From Promethearchaeota archaeon (GTDB taxonomy: Archaea > Asgardarchaeota > Lokiarchaeia > Sigyniarchaeales > SOKP01), in assembly GCA_016839745.1 (NCBI GenBank), contig JAEOTS010000077.1, positions 1 to 37,117 of the forward strand: a stretch of DNA of 37,117 bases, given 5' to 3'. How positions within the stretch are numbered: the first letter of the stretch is position 1; every line of letters starts with the position of its first letter. A program made the translations under genes and the position numbers. Under the pieces are notes generated by a model. That model was not told where the DNA came from and did not search any database. It worked only from the letters and a program-made list of their open reading frames with translations. This document shows positions 1 to 6,969 of the stretch, in pieces.

Positions 1-44
1 ATTAATTTGTAATAAAGAATTTAAGTAATTATTCAATAAATATA

Positions 45-905
45 ATGGCGATTCGGTTAATGGAATTCTTCACAACTTTATCATATTTTAATAAAAAAAT
101 TGGTCCTTTAGTATTTTATTCGTATCCATATAATGACTTAGAAAAATACGTGAAAGAAAGAATCGCAAACATAATGGATCAAGTTCTAACTGAAGAATTT
201 GTCACTTTCTCTTTTGACAAATACCATTCTTTAAACTACTATTTTGAAATCGACTCAGATTGGGCTCGAGGGTATAAAGAAACTCTGATGCTTTCAGTAA
301 TTTTTGACGACCATATTTCAATTGAGATGGAAAAGGCAATATTAACTATTTGTATTGAACTTTCCGATTGGTTAAAGTCAAAAAAAAATATTTTTACAGG
401 TTTCTATGAAACATATTCAACATATTATCAAGATAAAAAAAGTCGAAATATTATAGATGAAAATTCGTTAATTATCAAATCATGGGTAGAAGAGTTTTAT
501 AATGCAATTTTAGAAGCAGTTCAAGAAAAGGATGAGAAAGAAGATATTACTGCGTTCATAGAAAAGGAAAATATCTTGATGATTTTGAAATATTTATCGC
601 GTGGACCAATAACCATAGAACATCTTAAGGAGTGGTATATTAGGAAATATCCCGATGATAATTTTTATAAAATAATAAGAAATTTAATAACAGTCCAAAT
701 GATCGTCATCCCAAATGTTGGTAGAAGTAAAAATCCTCCTTTTAATGTGTATATTGCAGAAGATATTAAAGCAATAATTAGACTAATTAGTGTAAAGAAT
801 AGATTATTGAAAATGTTTATTAAAAATCATCAGAAAGAGAGTCCTGAAGCAATTGAAAAAAGAGCGAAGAATCTTCAAGAAATTATAGAAAATTCCCTCC
901 TCTAA
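45..905 (+). CDS. Longin-like protein with C-terminal winged helix
   Basis: 286 residues, not assignable to a named family. The N-terminal part (about residues 7-125) has the look of a longin/roadblock-type alpha-beta domain: a KIGPLVFYSYP turn near residue 17, followed by a helix and a stretch ending in ARGYKETLMLSVIFDD. This type of domain, common in Asgard archaea, is linked in eukaryotes to small-GTPase regulation. Residues about 170-255 read as a winged helix (ILMILKYLSRGPITIEHLKEW, then a second helix and an IVIPN wing). A GTPase-linked or DNA-binding regulator is possible; no direct evidence supports either. The ATG at 45 lacks a clear ribosome site, and the in-frame ATG at 60 (MEFFTT) is an equally good start. 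The gene stands alone and converges on the next one. Confidence 0.75.
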   Translation: MAIRLMEFFTTLSYFNKKIGPLVFYSYPYNDLEKYVKERIANIMDQVLTEEFVTFSFDKYHSLNYYFEIDSDWARGYKETLMLSVIFDDHISIEMEKAILTICIELSDWLKSKKNIFTGFYETYSTYYQDKKSRNIIDENSLIIKSWVEEFYNAILEAVQEKDEKEDITAFIEKENILMILKYLSRGPITIEHLKEWYIRKYPDDNFYKIIRNLITVQMIVIPNVGRSKNPPFNVYIAEDIKAIIRLISVKNRLLKMFIKNHQKESPEAIEKRAKNLQEIIENSLL

Positions 906-943
906 TTACGTTCTTGTTGAATCTAAGATAATTAATAAATAGT

Positions 944-1618
944 CTAATCTAGGTAGGGCGTTGCATCAACAATTTCTCCATTACTTTCTGCTATCTTTTT
1001 CCAATTCCGGTTATTCATTCTAATTAATAATTTTTGCAAGAATTTCACATTAAATACCTTGGGGAAAACATCAGGAACCAAATCTCCCACTTCAAGATTA
1101 GAGGATAATTTTACAGCGATTAAATCTAAGAGATTTTTCATTTTATTCGCCATTTTACCAATATCATCTAAATTTTTTCCGTGTCTTCCTTGAAATATCT
1201 CACCACCCCCTATGGCGACGCTTCCAGCCCATTTAAACCCTACAGTCTTGGCAAATTTATGGTAGATGGGTATAGCAACTGCTATTATATGCTCTGATTC
1301 AAAAAAACCGCAATTGATTATTGGAATAAACCGTTTGGCATTTAAATTCATTTTTTTTTCAGCAATAAGTTCCATTAATTTAACTACAATATAGGGTTGA
1401 GAATCATCGTACAAGGGTGCCGTGAGAATAATAATATCAGAATTATTTATGTCCTCTAGTAATCGAGCTATTTTTTCATCTTCACTAAGCTCGTTTTTTA
1501 TAATAATGCTTTTGGTTTCAAGCCGCTTTTCTTTTAATAGCTCTAGTAAGTACATACCAATACTATTTGATGTGCTCCTTTTTCCTCTAGGACTACCTAC
1601 TAATAATAGAGCTTTCAA
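944..1618 (-). CDS. NAD(P)H-dependent flavodoxin-fold reductase
   Basis: 224 residues with a flavodoxin fold. The phosphate-binding loop for FMN is visible at the N terminus (LLVGSPRGKRSTSNS, residues 5-19), and a second flavin-contact region follows the NSDIIILTAPLYDD strand. It probably moves electrons from NAD(P)H to a quinone, flavin or nitro compound in the cytoplasm; the substrate cannot be read. It uses a TTG start that overlaps the stop of the upstream gene by four bases (TTGA), so the two flavoproteins are translationally coupled. It lacks the Cys-rich loop of its partner. Confidence 0.85.
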   Translation of the reverse strand: MKALLLVGSPRGKRSTSNSIGMYLLELLKEKRLETKSIIIKNELSEDEKIARLLEDINNSDIIILTAPLYDDSQPYIVVKLMELIAEKKMNLNAKRFIPIINCGFFESEHIIAVAIPIYHKFAKTVGFKWAGSVAIGGGEIFQGRHGKNLDDIGKMANKMKNLLDLIAVKLSSNLEVGDLVPDVFPKVFNVKFLQKLLIRMNNRNWKKIAESNGEIVDATPYLD

Positions 1619-2199
1619 TATTTTAGCACCTCCATCTCATCTATAACTTTAGTAAGCTCTTGCTGGATTTTAGCTTCGTCATCACCATCTTGAAACACTA
1701 AAGCCCAATATTTTGGTGGGAAAAAATTAAGACTATTTCTATGAACAAGTGTCTTAAATAGCTCTTCACTTTCTTGATCTTGTTGTTCGATAACTCCTAT
1801 TGCTAAGAATGAAGGATATCGATCATATCTTTTTAAGTGGTGTGATTCTCCATTTATGATCTGCATTCCTGGCTGTAGAATACCAAGTAACCGTTCAAAA
1901 ATTTTCTTTATTTCCGATGAATATCCTCCAAAAGTAATGGGAGTAAGAAAAACCAGTAAATCACTATTAATTACTTTTTTTTTAATTTCTTCGCCTTTAT
2001 CACCCTTAACTCCGGAACATATGCCTGGAGTAGTATCCCAACATCTAAAACAACCAATACAACTCTTTATTTCAATTTGATGTAAAATATAGGATTCGAT
2101 ATTCATACCGATTGCTTCAAATTTGTGTTCTAGTATAACTTGGATGGGATAAAGACTAGATTGATTACTTAAACTTCCATTAAATATAATAACACTCAT
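1615..2199 (-). CDS. Iron-sulfur flavoprotein-like flavodoxin-family protein
   Basis: About 194 residues. The N terminus carries a flavodoxin-type phosphate loop (IIFNGSLSNQSS), followed by a Cys-rich loop, SCIGCFRCWDTTPGIC, close to the compact CxxCxxC motif of archaeal iron-sulfur flavoproteins (Isf). The later strand LLVFLTPITFGGYSSEIK is typical of the FMN site. It probably reduces small acceptors, perhaps oxygen or peroxide, with Fe-S and FMN; that is family-based inference. An in-frame GTG lies at 2208, but its bases (AAGTGAT) make a good ribosome site for the ATG at 2199, which I prefer. The gene is first of a two-gene operon and is divergent from the Old Yellow Enzyme gene. Confidence 0.85.
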   Translation of the reverse strand: MSVIIFNGSLSNQSSLYPIQVILEHKFEAIGMNIESYILHQIEIKSCIGCFRCWDTTPGICSGVKGDKGEEIKKKVINSDLLVFLTPITFGGYSSEIKKIFERLLGILQPGMQIINGESHHLKRYDRYPSFLAIGVIEQQDQESEELFKTLVHRNSLNFFPPKYWALVFQDGDDEAKIQQELTKVIDEMEVLKY

Positions 2200-2332
2200 T
2201 CTAATCACTTCATAATATGTTTTGTTCTACTTAACTTTAATTTATGACCATTATATATTATACAGAATAGCGTTAAATAATATCTACAAATTAAAATATT
2301 AATTAAATTCTTTCAATTCATGGGGATAAAAT

Positions 2333-3427
2333 TTGTTTAAAGTACAACCACTTCTAAAGGAAATAACGATAGGGGATTTAACTCTAAAAAATAGGATAGT
2401 TATGGCTCCTATGACTCGAAATAGGGCTAATAATCCAGAAAGTCGTCCCACTGAGCTTCAAGCTAAATATTATGGACAGAGATCTTCAGCAGGGTTGATT
2501 ATCACTTGTGGGTCCCAAGTCTCGAAAGATGCTGTTGGATATATTAACACTCCCGGTATCTATTCAGAGCCCCAAGTCGAAGGATGGAAGTTAGTAACCG
2601 ACGCGGTCCATAAACGGGAAGGAAAAATATTTATCCAATTGTGGCATGTGGGAAGAATGTCGCATCCAGATTTACACAATGGCGAACTGCCACTGGCTCC
2701 ATCTGCAATAAATCCTAAATCGAAATCGTTCACTTTCGAAGGATTTAAAGATACCGTGACTCCTAAGGCGATGACTAACGATGATATCAAACAGACAATT
2801 CAGGATTTCAAGAATGCTGCTAGTAATGCTATGAAAGCGGGATTTGACGGCGTTGAGATTCATTCCTCAAATGGGTATTTATTCCATCAATTTTTCTCGA
2901 GATGTTCTAACAATAGAACGGATGAGTATGGAGGTTCAATCGAAAATCGAGCCAGATTTCTATTCGAGGTCATCGATGCGATGAAGGAAGTAATGCCAGA
3001 GAATCGTATTGGAGCGAGGCTAAACCCCTCGTTTCACGATATATTTGGAATTACAGTTGACGAAGAGACTATTCCGACATTCGAATATATAGTAGAAAAA
3101 CTGAACAATTACAACTTAGCTTATTTACATCTTTCCGAACCATTCACAAATGTAACTAATGTGCCCTTTGCCGAACCTAATATCGCGAAACATTTTAGAC
3201 CGTTATATAAAGGCTGTCTAATGATAAACAGCGAATTTACTCAAGAAAAAGGAAACAGAGTTCTGCAAGAGAATCTAACCGATCTCGTGGCGTTTGGGAA
3301 ACTTTTTATTTCTAATCCAGATCTCCCAAAAAGATTTGAGCTTAACGGAGAAATAGCGCGATGGGATAAACATACTTTTTACACTCCTGGTGAGAAGGGT
3401 TATTCTGATTATCCCTCATTACCTTGA
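2333..3427 (+). CDS. Old Yellow Enzyme-type alkene reductase
   Basis: 364 residues, full length for the classical OYE (NemA/OYE1) family: an FMN-dependent TIM barrel that reduces activated C=C bonds with NAD(P)H. Visible signatures are APMTRNR (Thr28 near the flavin), the IQLWHVGR strand (102-108), and VEIHSSNGYLFHQF with the substrate-binding pair His177/Asn180 and Tyr182, followed by TDEYGGSIENRARF. The start is TTG at 2333 with a GGGGAT ribosome-binding stretch upstream; the ATG at 2320 is out of frame and stops after six codons. It is divergent from the two flavoproteins, so all three may serve redox detoxification. Assignment to the family is firm; the natural substrate is unknown. Confidence 0.93.
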   Translation: MFKVQPLLKEITIGDLTLKNRIVMAPMTRNRANNPESRPTELQAKYYGQRSSAGLIITCGSQVSKDAVGYINTPGIYSEPQVEGWKLVTDAVHKREGKIFIQLWHVGRMSHPDLHNGELPLAPSAINPKSKSFTFEGFKDTVTPKAMTNDDIKQTIQDFKNAASNAMKAGFDGVEIHSSNGYLFHQFFSRCSNNRTDEYGGSIENRARFLFEVIDAMKEVMPENRIGARLNPSFHDIFGITVDEETIPTFEYIVEKLNNYNLAYLHLSEPFTNVTNVPFAEPNIAKHFRPLYKGCLMINSEFTQEKGNRVLQENLTDLVAFGKLFISNPDLPKRFELNGEIARWDKHTFYTPGEKGYSDYPSLP

Positions 3428-3462
3428 AAAAGTAAGAACCTATTTTTTCACCTATTCGTCCA

Positions 3463-3684
3463 TCAAGGTCTTAGATAAGAATTAAAGTAACTATATCTAT
3501 TTTTTTTGTAAGGTTTTTCAGGTGCATTAAAGAAGCATTTAGGGCATAAAATTGTCAATATTTTGTCATTCCAGATAAGGAGGGCTCGTTCTTTGGTATA
3601 CTGAGGGTGATTCGTCAAAAACTCATCGAACGAGATGCTTTTTTTACAGTCAGCACAATTACGTTCCGCAGAAATAAGAGCCAT
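3463..3684 (-). CDS. Small zinc-ribbon protein
   Basis: 73 residues. Two Cys pairs, C10-x2-C13 and C47-x2-C50, are spaced as in a zinc ribbon, and the tail is basic and aromatic (KPYKKNRYSYF). No known family is recognised. The ATG at 3684 is plain, and the gene lies between convergent OYE and the GTPase. A nucleic-acid or protein-binding adaptor is plausible; nothing in the neighbours fixes its role. Confidence 0.6.
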   Translation of the reverse strand: MALISAERNCADCKKSISFDEFLTNHPQYTKERALLIWNDKILTILCPKCFFNAPEKPYKKNRYSYFNSYLRP

Positions 3685-3847
3685 ACTTGTAGTTCTTAAA
3701 CGAACTATATTAAAAATATATGAGTATTAACTAAGTAATTTATTACGATTTCGTTCATTTGAGGAATTACCTGGTCTTATAAAACGATAGACTTAGAAAT
3801 TTCTATTTTTTTTCAGGAATGAGTAATTTGTTCACATGAAAGAGCAA

Positions 3848-4378
3848 TTAATTTCTACTTCTTGATTCGATAATTCTATGAGTGAGTTCAGTAAAGGCAT
3901 CATCTACATTGATCCCTGTTTTAGTTGAAGTTTCTATGTAAATTCCGCCTTCCTTTTCAGCAAAAGCTCGTGCTTCTTCTCGATCAATAACTTCTCCTAC
4001 ATCTTCGAGTAAATCTACTTTATTACCTATCAATACAAAAGGGATGTTCTCATTGCTAAATTGACGGATTTCTGTAAGCCACTTCCTTATTTCAATGTAG
4101 CTTTGCTCCCTTGTTAAGTCAAAGACCAACAAAGCGCCAGCAGCTCCCTTGTAAAATGTCGATCGGATGAACTCGAACCTCTGTTGACCACCAATATCCC
4201 ATATGCTCAAAGTTGCTACTTCGCCCGGCTTAAACTCTACATCTTTTGTTAATATGTCAACTCCAACTGTTAACTTATAGTTCGCTGCAAATCGGTTTTT
4301 GATAAACCTCTGAACAAGTTTCGTTTTTTCAACAGCGGCAGCTCCAGTAAGTAAAACTTTTAACTTAAAACTCGACAT
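3848..4378 (-). CDS. Rab/Ras-like small GTPase with altered P-loop
   Basis: 176 residues, the size of a Ras-superfamily GTPase. G1 is GAAAVEKT (12-19), where Glu17 replaces the invariant second Gly of GxxxxGK[ST]. Switch I has Thr at 37 in the TVGVD stretch, G3 is WDIGGQ (60-65, with the Ras Gln61 equivalent present), G4 is NKVD (119-122) and G5 is STK (151-153). The C terminus ends RSRN without a Cys, so prenylation is not expected. Such GTPases are expanded in Asgard genomes and are thought to relate to eukaryotic trafficking GTPases. The Glu in the P-loop would be expected to weaken nucleotide binding. A TATA box at 4422-4430 gives a short leader. Confidence 0.93.
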   Translation of the reverse strand: MSSFKLKVLLTGAAAVEKTKLVQRFIKNRFAANYKLTVGVDILTKDVEFKPGEVATLSIWDIGGQQRFEFIRSTFYKGAAGALLVFDLTREQSYIEIRKWLTEIRQFSNENIPFVLIGNKVDLLEDVGEVIDREEARAFAEKEGGIYIETSTKTGINVDDAFTELTHRIIESRSRN

Positions 4379-4421
4379 TTTTAACGATTACAAAACCCAA
4401 GTACTAATAAGAAAATCCAAT

Positions 4422-4430
4422 CTTATAAAT
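4422..4430 (-). promoter_or_regulatory. TATA box for the small GTPase
   Basis: Read on the minus strand this is ATTTATAAG. Its centre is about 48 bases upstream of the GTPase ATG, which predicts a transcription start near 4401 and a leader of some 20 bases. The call rests on sequence and spacing only. Confidence 0.5.
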
Positions 4431-4499
4431 GGTTTACATAGATTTTTATTATTAATTTTGCGAAAATATTCAAAAATTTATAATCCGAATTTTAATTAT

Positions 4500-5381
4500 T
4501 TATTCCATAGGCCATTCGAGTAAGGATATTATTAGATTTTTGTGAGATAGCCCTCCTTTCGTAAGATTTCCGATAAAATTCTCTCGTGTATACATTTTTT
4601 TTAAGATATACCTTAAAATTTGCTTATCTAGTAGTCCATTTTCCTTAGCTTCAGATTGAAATCTATGAGCTTTCCGATGCAGTGAATTAATCTCTTCCAT
4701 TCTATCTTTTAAAAACGATCTGCCTTTAAAAACTCCCTTCCCGGAGGTAAATAGAAGCAAATCCTCCATTCCATTTGTGAAGTCGTACAATTTTTTAATT
4801 GATTGAAATATAAGGGAGATATCTTCGGGAATGTCTGTATCTTTACCAAATATCATTTGATATTTTGGCATTACTGCGTCGGTGATAAATGCCCACTGTT
4901 GTTTTCGTTCAACTAAACTAATTTGTTCAAGAGCATGTCCAGGTGTTTCTACTATATCAAAAATATATTTACCAGATTTAGAACTAATTAAATTTTTTAT
5001 TACTATAGCTTGAAACGGTTGGTAATTTATGCCCCAGGTCATTTGTCGATAATCGGGATATTCTTTTTCTTCCATTAATAGTGGAATAGCCAGTTTACTA
5101 GCGAAAACAGGAATATTAAATTCTTCTTGAAGCATGCGACCCCCGCCACAGTGATCTTCGTGGTTATGTGTTATTATACACTTTTCAATCCTTTTTTTGG
5201 AATCAAGAGATTTGACAAATTCTCGTAAATCCTCTACCCCTCCTGGAGCACCTGCGTCAATTAGCAACCCGTCAATTAAAAATATTGAAGTCCAAAAGGG
5301 TTGTGGCATTAATCTGTTGTCTGAAGACCATTTCCATTCTAATATCTCATTATTACAGTGATATACCTTTTGAACTACCAT
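4500..5381 (-). CDS. Metallo-beta-lactamase-fold hydrolase
   Basis: 293 residues. The metal motif THNHEDH (His72, His74, Asp76, His77) is intact, His149 sits in TPGHALEQ and Asp168 in FITDAVMP, so a dinuclear metal site can mostly be built. The usual last ligand motif (GHG) is not seen; the matching position reads FTSGKGVF with Lys215. A C-terminal helical part (about 225-293) follows, as in MBL proteins related to LACTB2 and glyoxalase II. It is probably a thioester, ester or phosphodiester hydrolase, substrate unknown. It is a single gene with an AT-rich upstream region. Confidence 0.88.
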   Translation of the reverse strand: MVVQKVYHCNNEILEWKWSSDNRLMPQPFWTSIFLIDGLLIDAGAPGGVEDLREFVKSLDSKKRIEKCIITHNHEDHCGGGRMLQEEFNIPVFASKLAIPLLMEEKEYPDYRQMTWGINYQPFQAIVIKNLISSKSGKYIFDIVETPGHALEQISLVERKQQWAFITDAVMPKYQMIFGKDTDIPEDISLIFQSIKKLYDFTNGMEDLLLFTSGKGVFKGRSFLKDRMEEINSLHRKAHRFQSEAKENGLLDKQILRYILKKMYTRENFIGNLTKGGLSHKNLIISLLEWPME

Positions 5382-5489
5382 ATAACTATCATCTGCTTTT
5401 ATGTTATAATTCTACTATAAGTAATTTAATTAAGAGACACCCTAAAAATAAAAAATAAAAAAATTTTTTATATTGGTATATAACTCGTT

Positions 5490-5870
5490 TTATTTACTCT
5501 TAAATCCTACGTACATCAAACCTAACCAACCAAAGGTGAAAGCAAAACCGCCGATAGGAGTTAGAAATTCTATCTCCTGAATTCCGGTAAAAACGATAAA
5601 ATACAAGCTCCCGCTGAAAAGGATTATACCAATTAAAAATAGCCAACCTGAAATATCTACCATTTTTAACTCTATGGTGCGTGCTAAGAGAGCCACAATA
5701 ACTAAAGCAAACGCGTGATACATCTGATACCGTACAGCTTTTTGAAAGGTTATAAGAAGAGCAGAATCAGGATGACCCACGTCAATTAAATGTGCACCAT
5801 AAGCTCCCGCCAGAACAGCAAAAGCGCCGTTAAAAGCGCCAATGATTAACCATAAATTTTTTCTATCCAT
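5490..5870 (-). CDS. DUF423 family membrane protein
   Basis: About 126 residues with four hydrophobic segments. Family signatures are GAYGAHLI, KAVRYQMYHAFAL, LFSGSLYFIVF and the C-terminal TPIGGFAFTFGWLGL, matching DUF423 (YgdD/YwdK-like) integral membrane proteins, whose role is unknown. An in-frame TTG exists at 5882, but ATG at 5870 (MDRKNLW) matches the usual start just before the first membrane helix. No operon partner is close. Confidence 0.88.
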   Translation of the reverse strand: MDRKNLWLIIGAFNGAFAVLAGAYGAHLIDVGHPDSALLITFQKAVRYQMYHAFALVIVALLARTIELKMVDISGWLFLIGIILFSGSLYFIVFTGIQEIEFLTPIGGFAFTFGWLGLMYVGFKSK

Positions 5871-5941
5871 TTTGATGACCAAAAATTAGTTGTATATTAT
5901 ATAGGAATATTTTTTTTAGATTTTAATAATATCTTATTATA

Positions 5942-6565
5942 TTATAATACTAGATCTTTTTCAAGAGCTTTGGTTATAACTTTCTCAAAGACCTCGTAAG
6001 GTTGAGCTCCAACTACTATCCTATCACCAATTATAAATGTTGGTACACCATTTATCCCGTACTTCCTTAATTCTTTGAGTGATTTCTTTAACTCATTAAA
6101 TGGTTCTTCGCTATCAATATATTCAAGAATTTCCTTCCTCTTAAAACCGAGTGAATCCGCTAAACTCAATAACAAAGTTTGGTCGCCAATATCCGTTCCA
6201 TCTTTCCAATAAGAATCGAACACTAACTTGTGAAACTCGTCAAATTTTCCCATTTTTCTCGCAAATTCCGAAAGATATAATGCCATCCGAGAGTTTGGTA
6301 GCTTATCCGTGAGCTTAAATGAAACGCCAACATCATCAGCAAGTTTTTTTATGTTTGCTTTCATCATTTCTAAATATTCTTTGGGAAAGGGTAAATTCAC
6401 CAATTCAGTGCCTTCTTTTGGTGTTTCAGGATGGATTTCAAAAGGTCGCCACTCAACATCAAGATTATAATTTTTTTTAAGCTGCTCTACGCGATAAAAT
6501 CCGATGTAACAAAACGGACAAATATAATCTGAGAATACTAACATTTTTAACTTTTTTTGACTCAT
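5942..6565 (-). CDS. DsbA/FrnE-like thioredoxin-fold oxidoreductase
   Basis: 207 residues of the DsbA family, FrnE/2-hydroxychromene-2-carboxylate isomerase branch. The active-site C16-PF-C19 follows the first strand (LVFSDYICPFC), an all-helical insert lies at about 50-150, and the cis-proline loop is NGVPTFIIGD near 173. FrnE-type enzymes act as cytoplasmic disulfide oxidoreductases in redox stress. No signal peptide is visible, so a cytoplasmic location is likely. ATG at 6565; a TATA box at 6594-6602 would give a leader of under ten bases. Confidence 0.9.
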   Translation of the reverse strand: MSQKKLKMLVFSDYICPFCYIGFYRVEQLKKNYNLDVEWRPFEIHPETPKEGTELVNLPFPKEYLEMMKANIKKLADDVGVSFKLTDKLPNSRMALYLSEFARKMGKFDEFHKLVFDSYWKDGTDIGDQTLLLSLADSLGFKRKEILEYIDSEEPFNELKKSLKELRKYGINGVPTFIIGDRIVVGAQPYEVFEKVITKALEKDLVL

Positions 6566-6593
6566 AGTTCACGATTTAGAAGAGAAACCAAGC

Positions 6594-6602
6594 TTTTATA
6601 AT
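6594..6602 (-). promoter_or_regulatory. TATA box for the DsbA-like gene
   Basis: ATTATAAAA on the minus strand, centred about 33 bases before the ATG at 6565. The predicted transcription start lies within about ten bases of the start codon, i.e. a nearly leaderless mRNA. Confidence 0.45.
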
Positions 6603-6696
6603 TTATCGAATTAAAAAATAGGAAATGTATGCAATAAGTCTATCGGAAAAAAACCTGTTCACAAATTGACTTACATTTTAAAAAATCAAGTAAAAG

Positions 6697-6704
6697 TTTA
6701 TATA
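6697..6704 (+). promoter_or_regulatory. TATA box ahead of the micro-ORF
   Basis: TTTATATA preceded by purines (AAAAG). The centre is about 30 bases before the ATG at 6731, so transcription should begin at or just before the start codon. Spacing fits archaeal leaderless transcription. Confidence 0.55.
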
Positions 6705-6730
6705 GCCTAATTTGATATTATCTTATAACA

Positions 6731-6817
6731 ATGATCTCAAGTAATACTGCTAAAAGAATACTGGTAAGGGTATTGATATCCTTAAGTATTATTATCTTAG
6801 CAGTATTAATTATATAA
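6731..6817 (+). CDS. Possible 28-residue single-span membrane peptide
   Basis: ATG to TAA, 28 residues: a short polar start with two basic residues (MISSNTAKR), then a long hydrophobic stretch rich in Ile, Leu and Val to the end. This is what a tiny membrane peptide looks like. Support comes from the TATA box at 6697-6704 at leaderless spacing and from oligo-T runs soon after the stop. Any short AT-rich frame can encode a hydrophobic run by chance, so this is a candidate only. It could also act as a leader peptide for the FrhB-TrmB gene downstream. Confidence 0.4.
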   Translation: MISSNTAKRILVRVLISLSIIILAVLII

Positions 6818-6870
6818 GCGAAACAATTCCGCTTGATCTTTTTTTGTATTTTTTTCGCGGTTTTGTTCGC
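6818..6870 (+). ncRNA. Imperfect hairpin in leader or 3' UTR
   Basis: Arms 6818-6832 and 6857-6870. GCGAA pairs with TTCGC, one A bulges, CAA pairs with TTG, two T-T mismatches follow, then CCGC pairs with GCGG. That is twelve pairs around a 24-base loop containing two T7 runs. A second TTCGC at 6907-6911 could compete for the first arm. It may be a transcript end, an attenuator or a structured leader; the sequence alone cannot choose. Confidence 0.45.
6839..6855 (+). terminator. Oligo-T termination signal
   Basis: Two runs of seven T separated by GTA, shortly after the micro-ORF stop. Runs of T on the coding strand are the usual archaeal terminators. They lie in the loop of the hairpin described at 6818-6870. 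Confidence 0.45.
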
Positions 6871-6969
6871 TTGAAAAAATTTTTTTTTGAAAAGGTCATT
6901 GGTGGGTTCGCTGCGCTTAAAGCTTGGGTAGATTGAAAATCACGAGAAATAGAAACGGAGAAAATTAAA

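Larger units (their letters stand above)
6566..6969. other. Intergenic region with promoter, micro-ORF and RNA hairpin
   Basis: This 404-base gap between divergent genes is not empty. It holds the DsbA-like promoter (minus strand), a strong plus-strand TATA box, a 28-codon reading frame that starts just after the predicted transcription start, a long hairpin and two oligo-T runs, then an unusually GC-rich patch around 6906-6930. The ACGGAG at 6955-6960 is the ribosome site of the next gene. No separate TATA box was seen close to that gene, so it may be read through from the micro-ORF promoter. Confidence 0.7.

Noticed and set aside
6900..6935. tRNA-like GGTTCG stretch
   Set aside because: No acceptor or anticodon stems can be formed around it.
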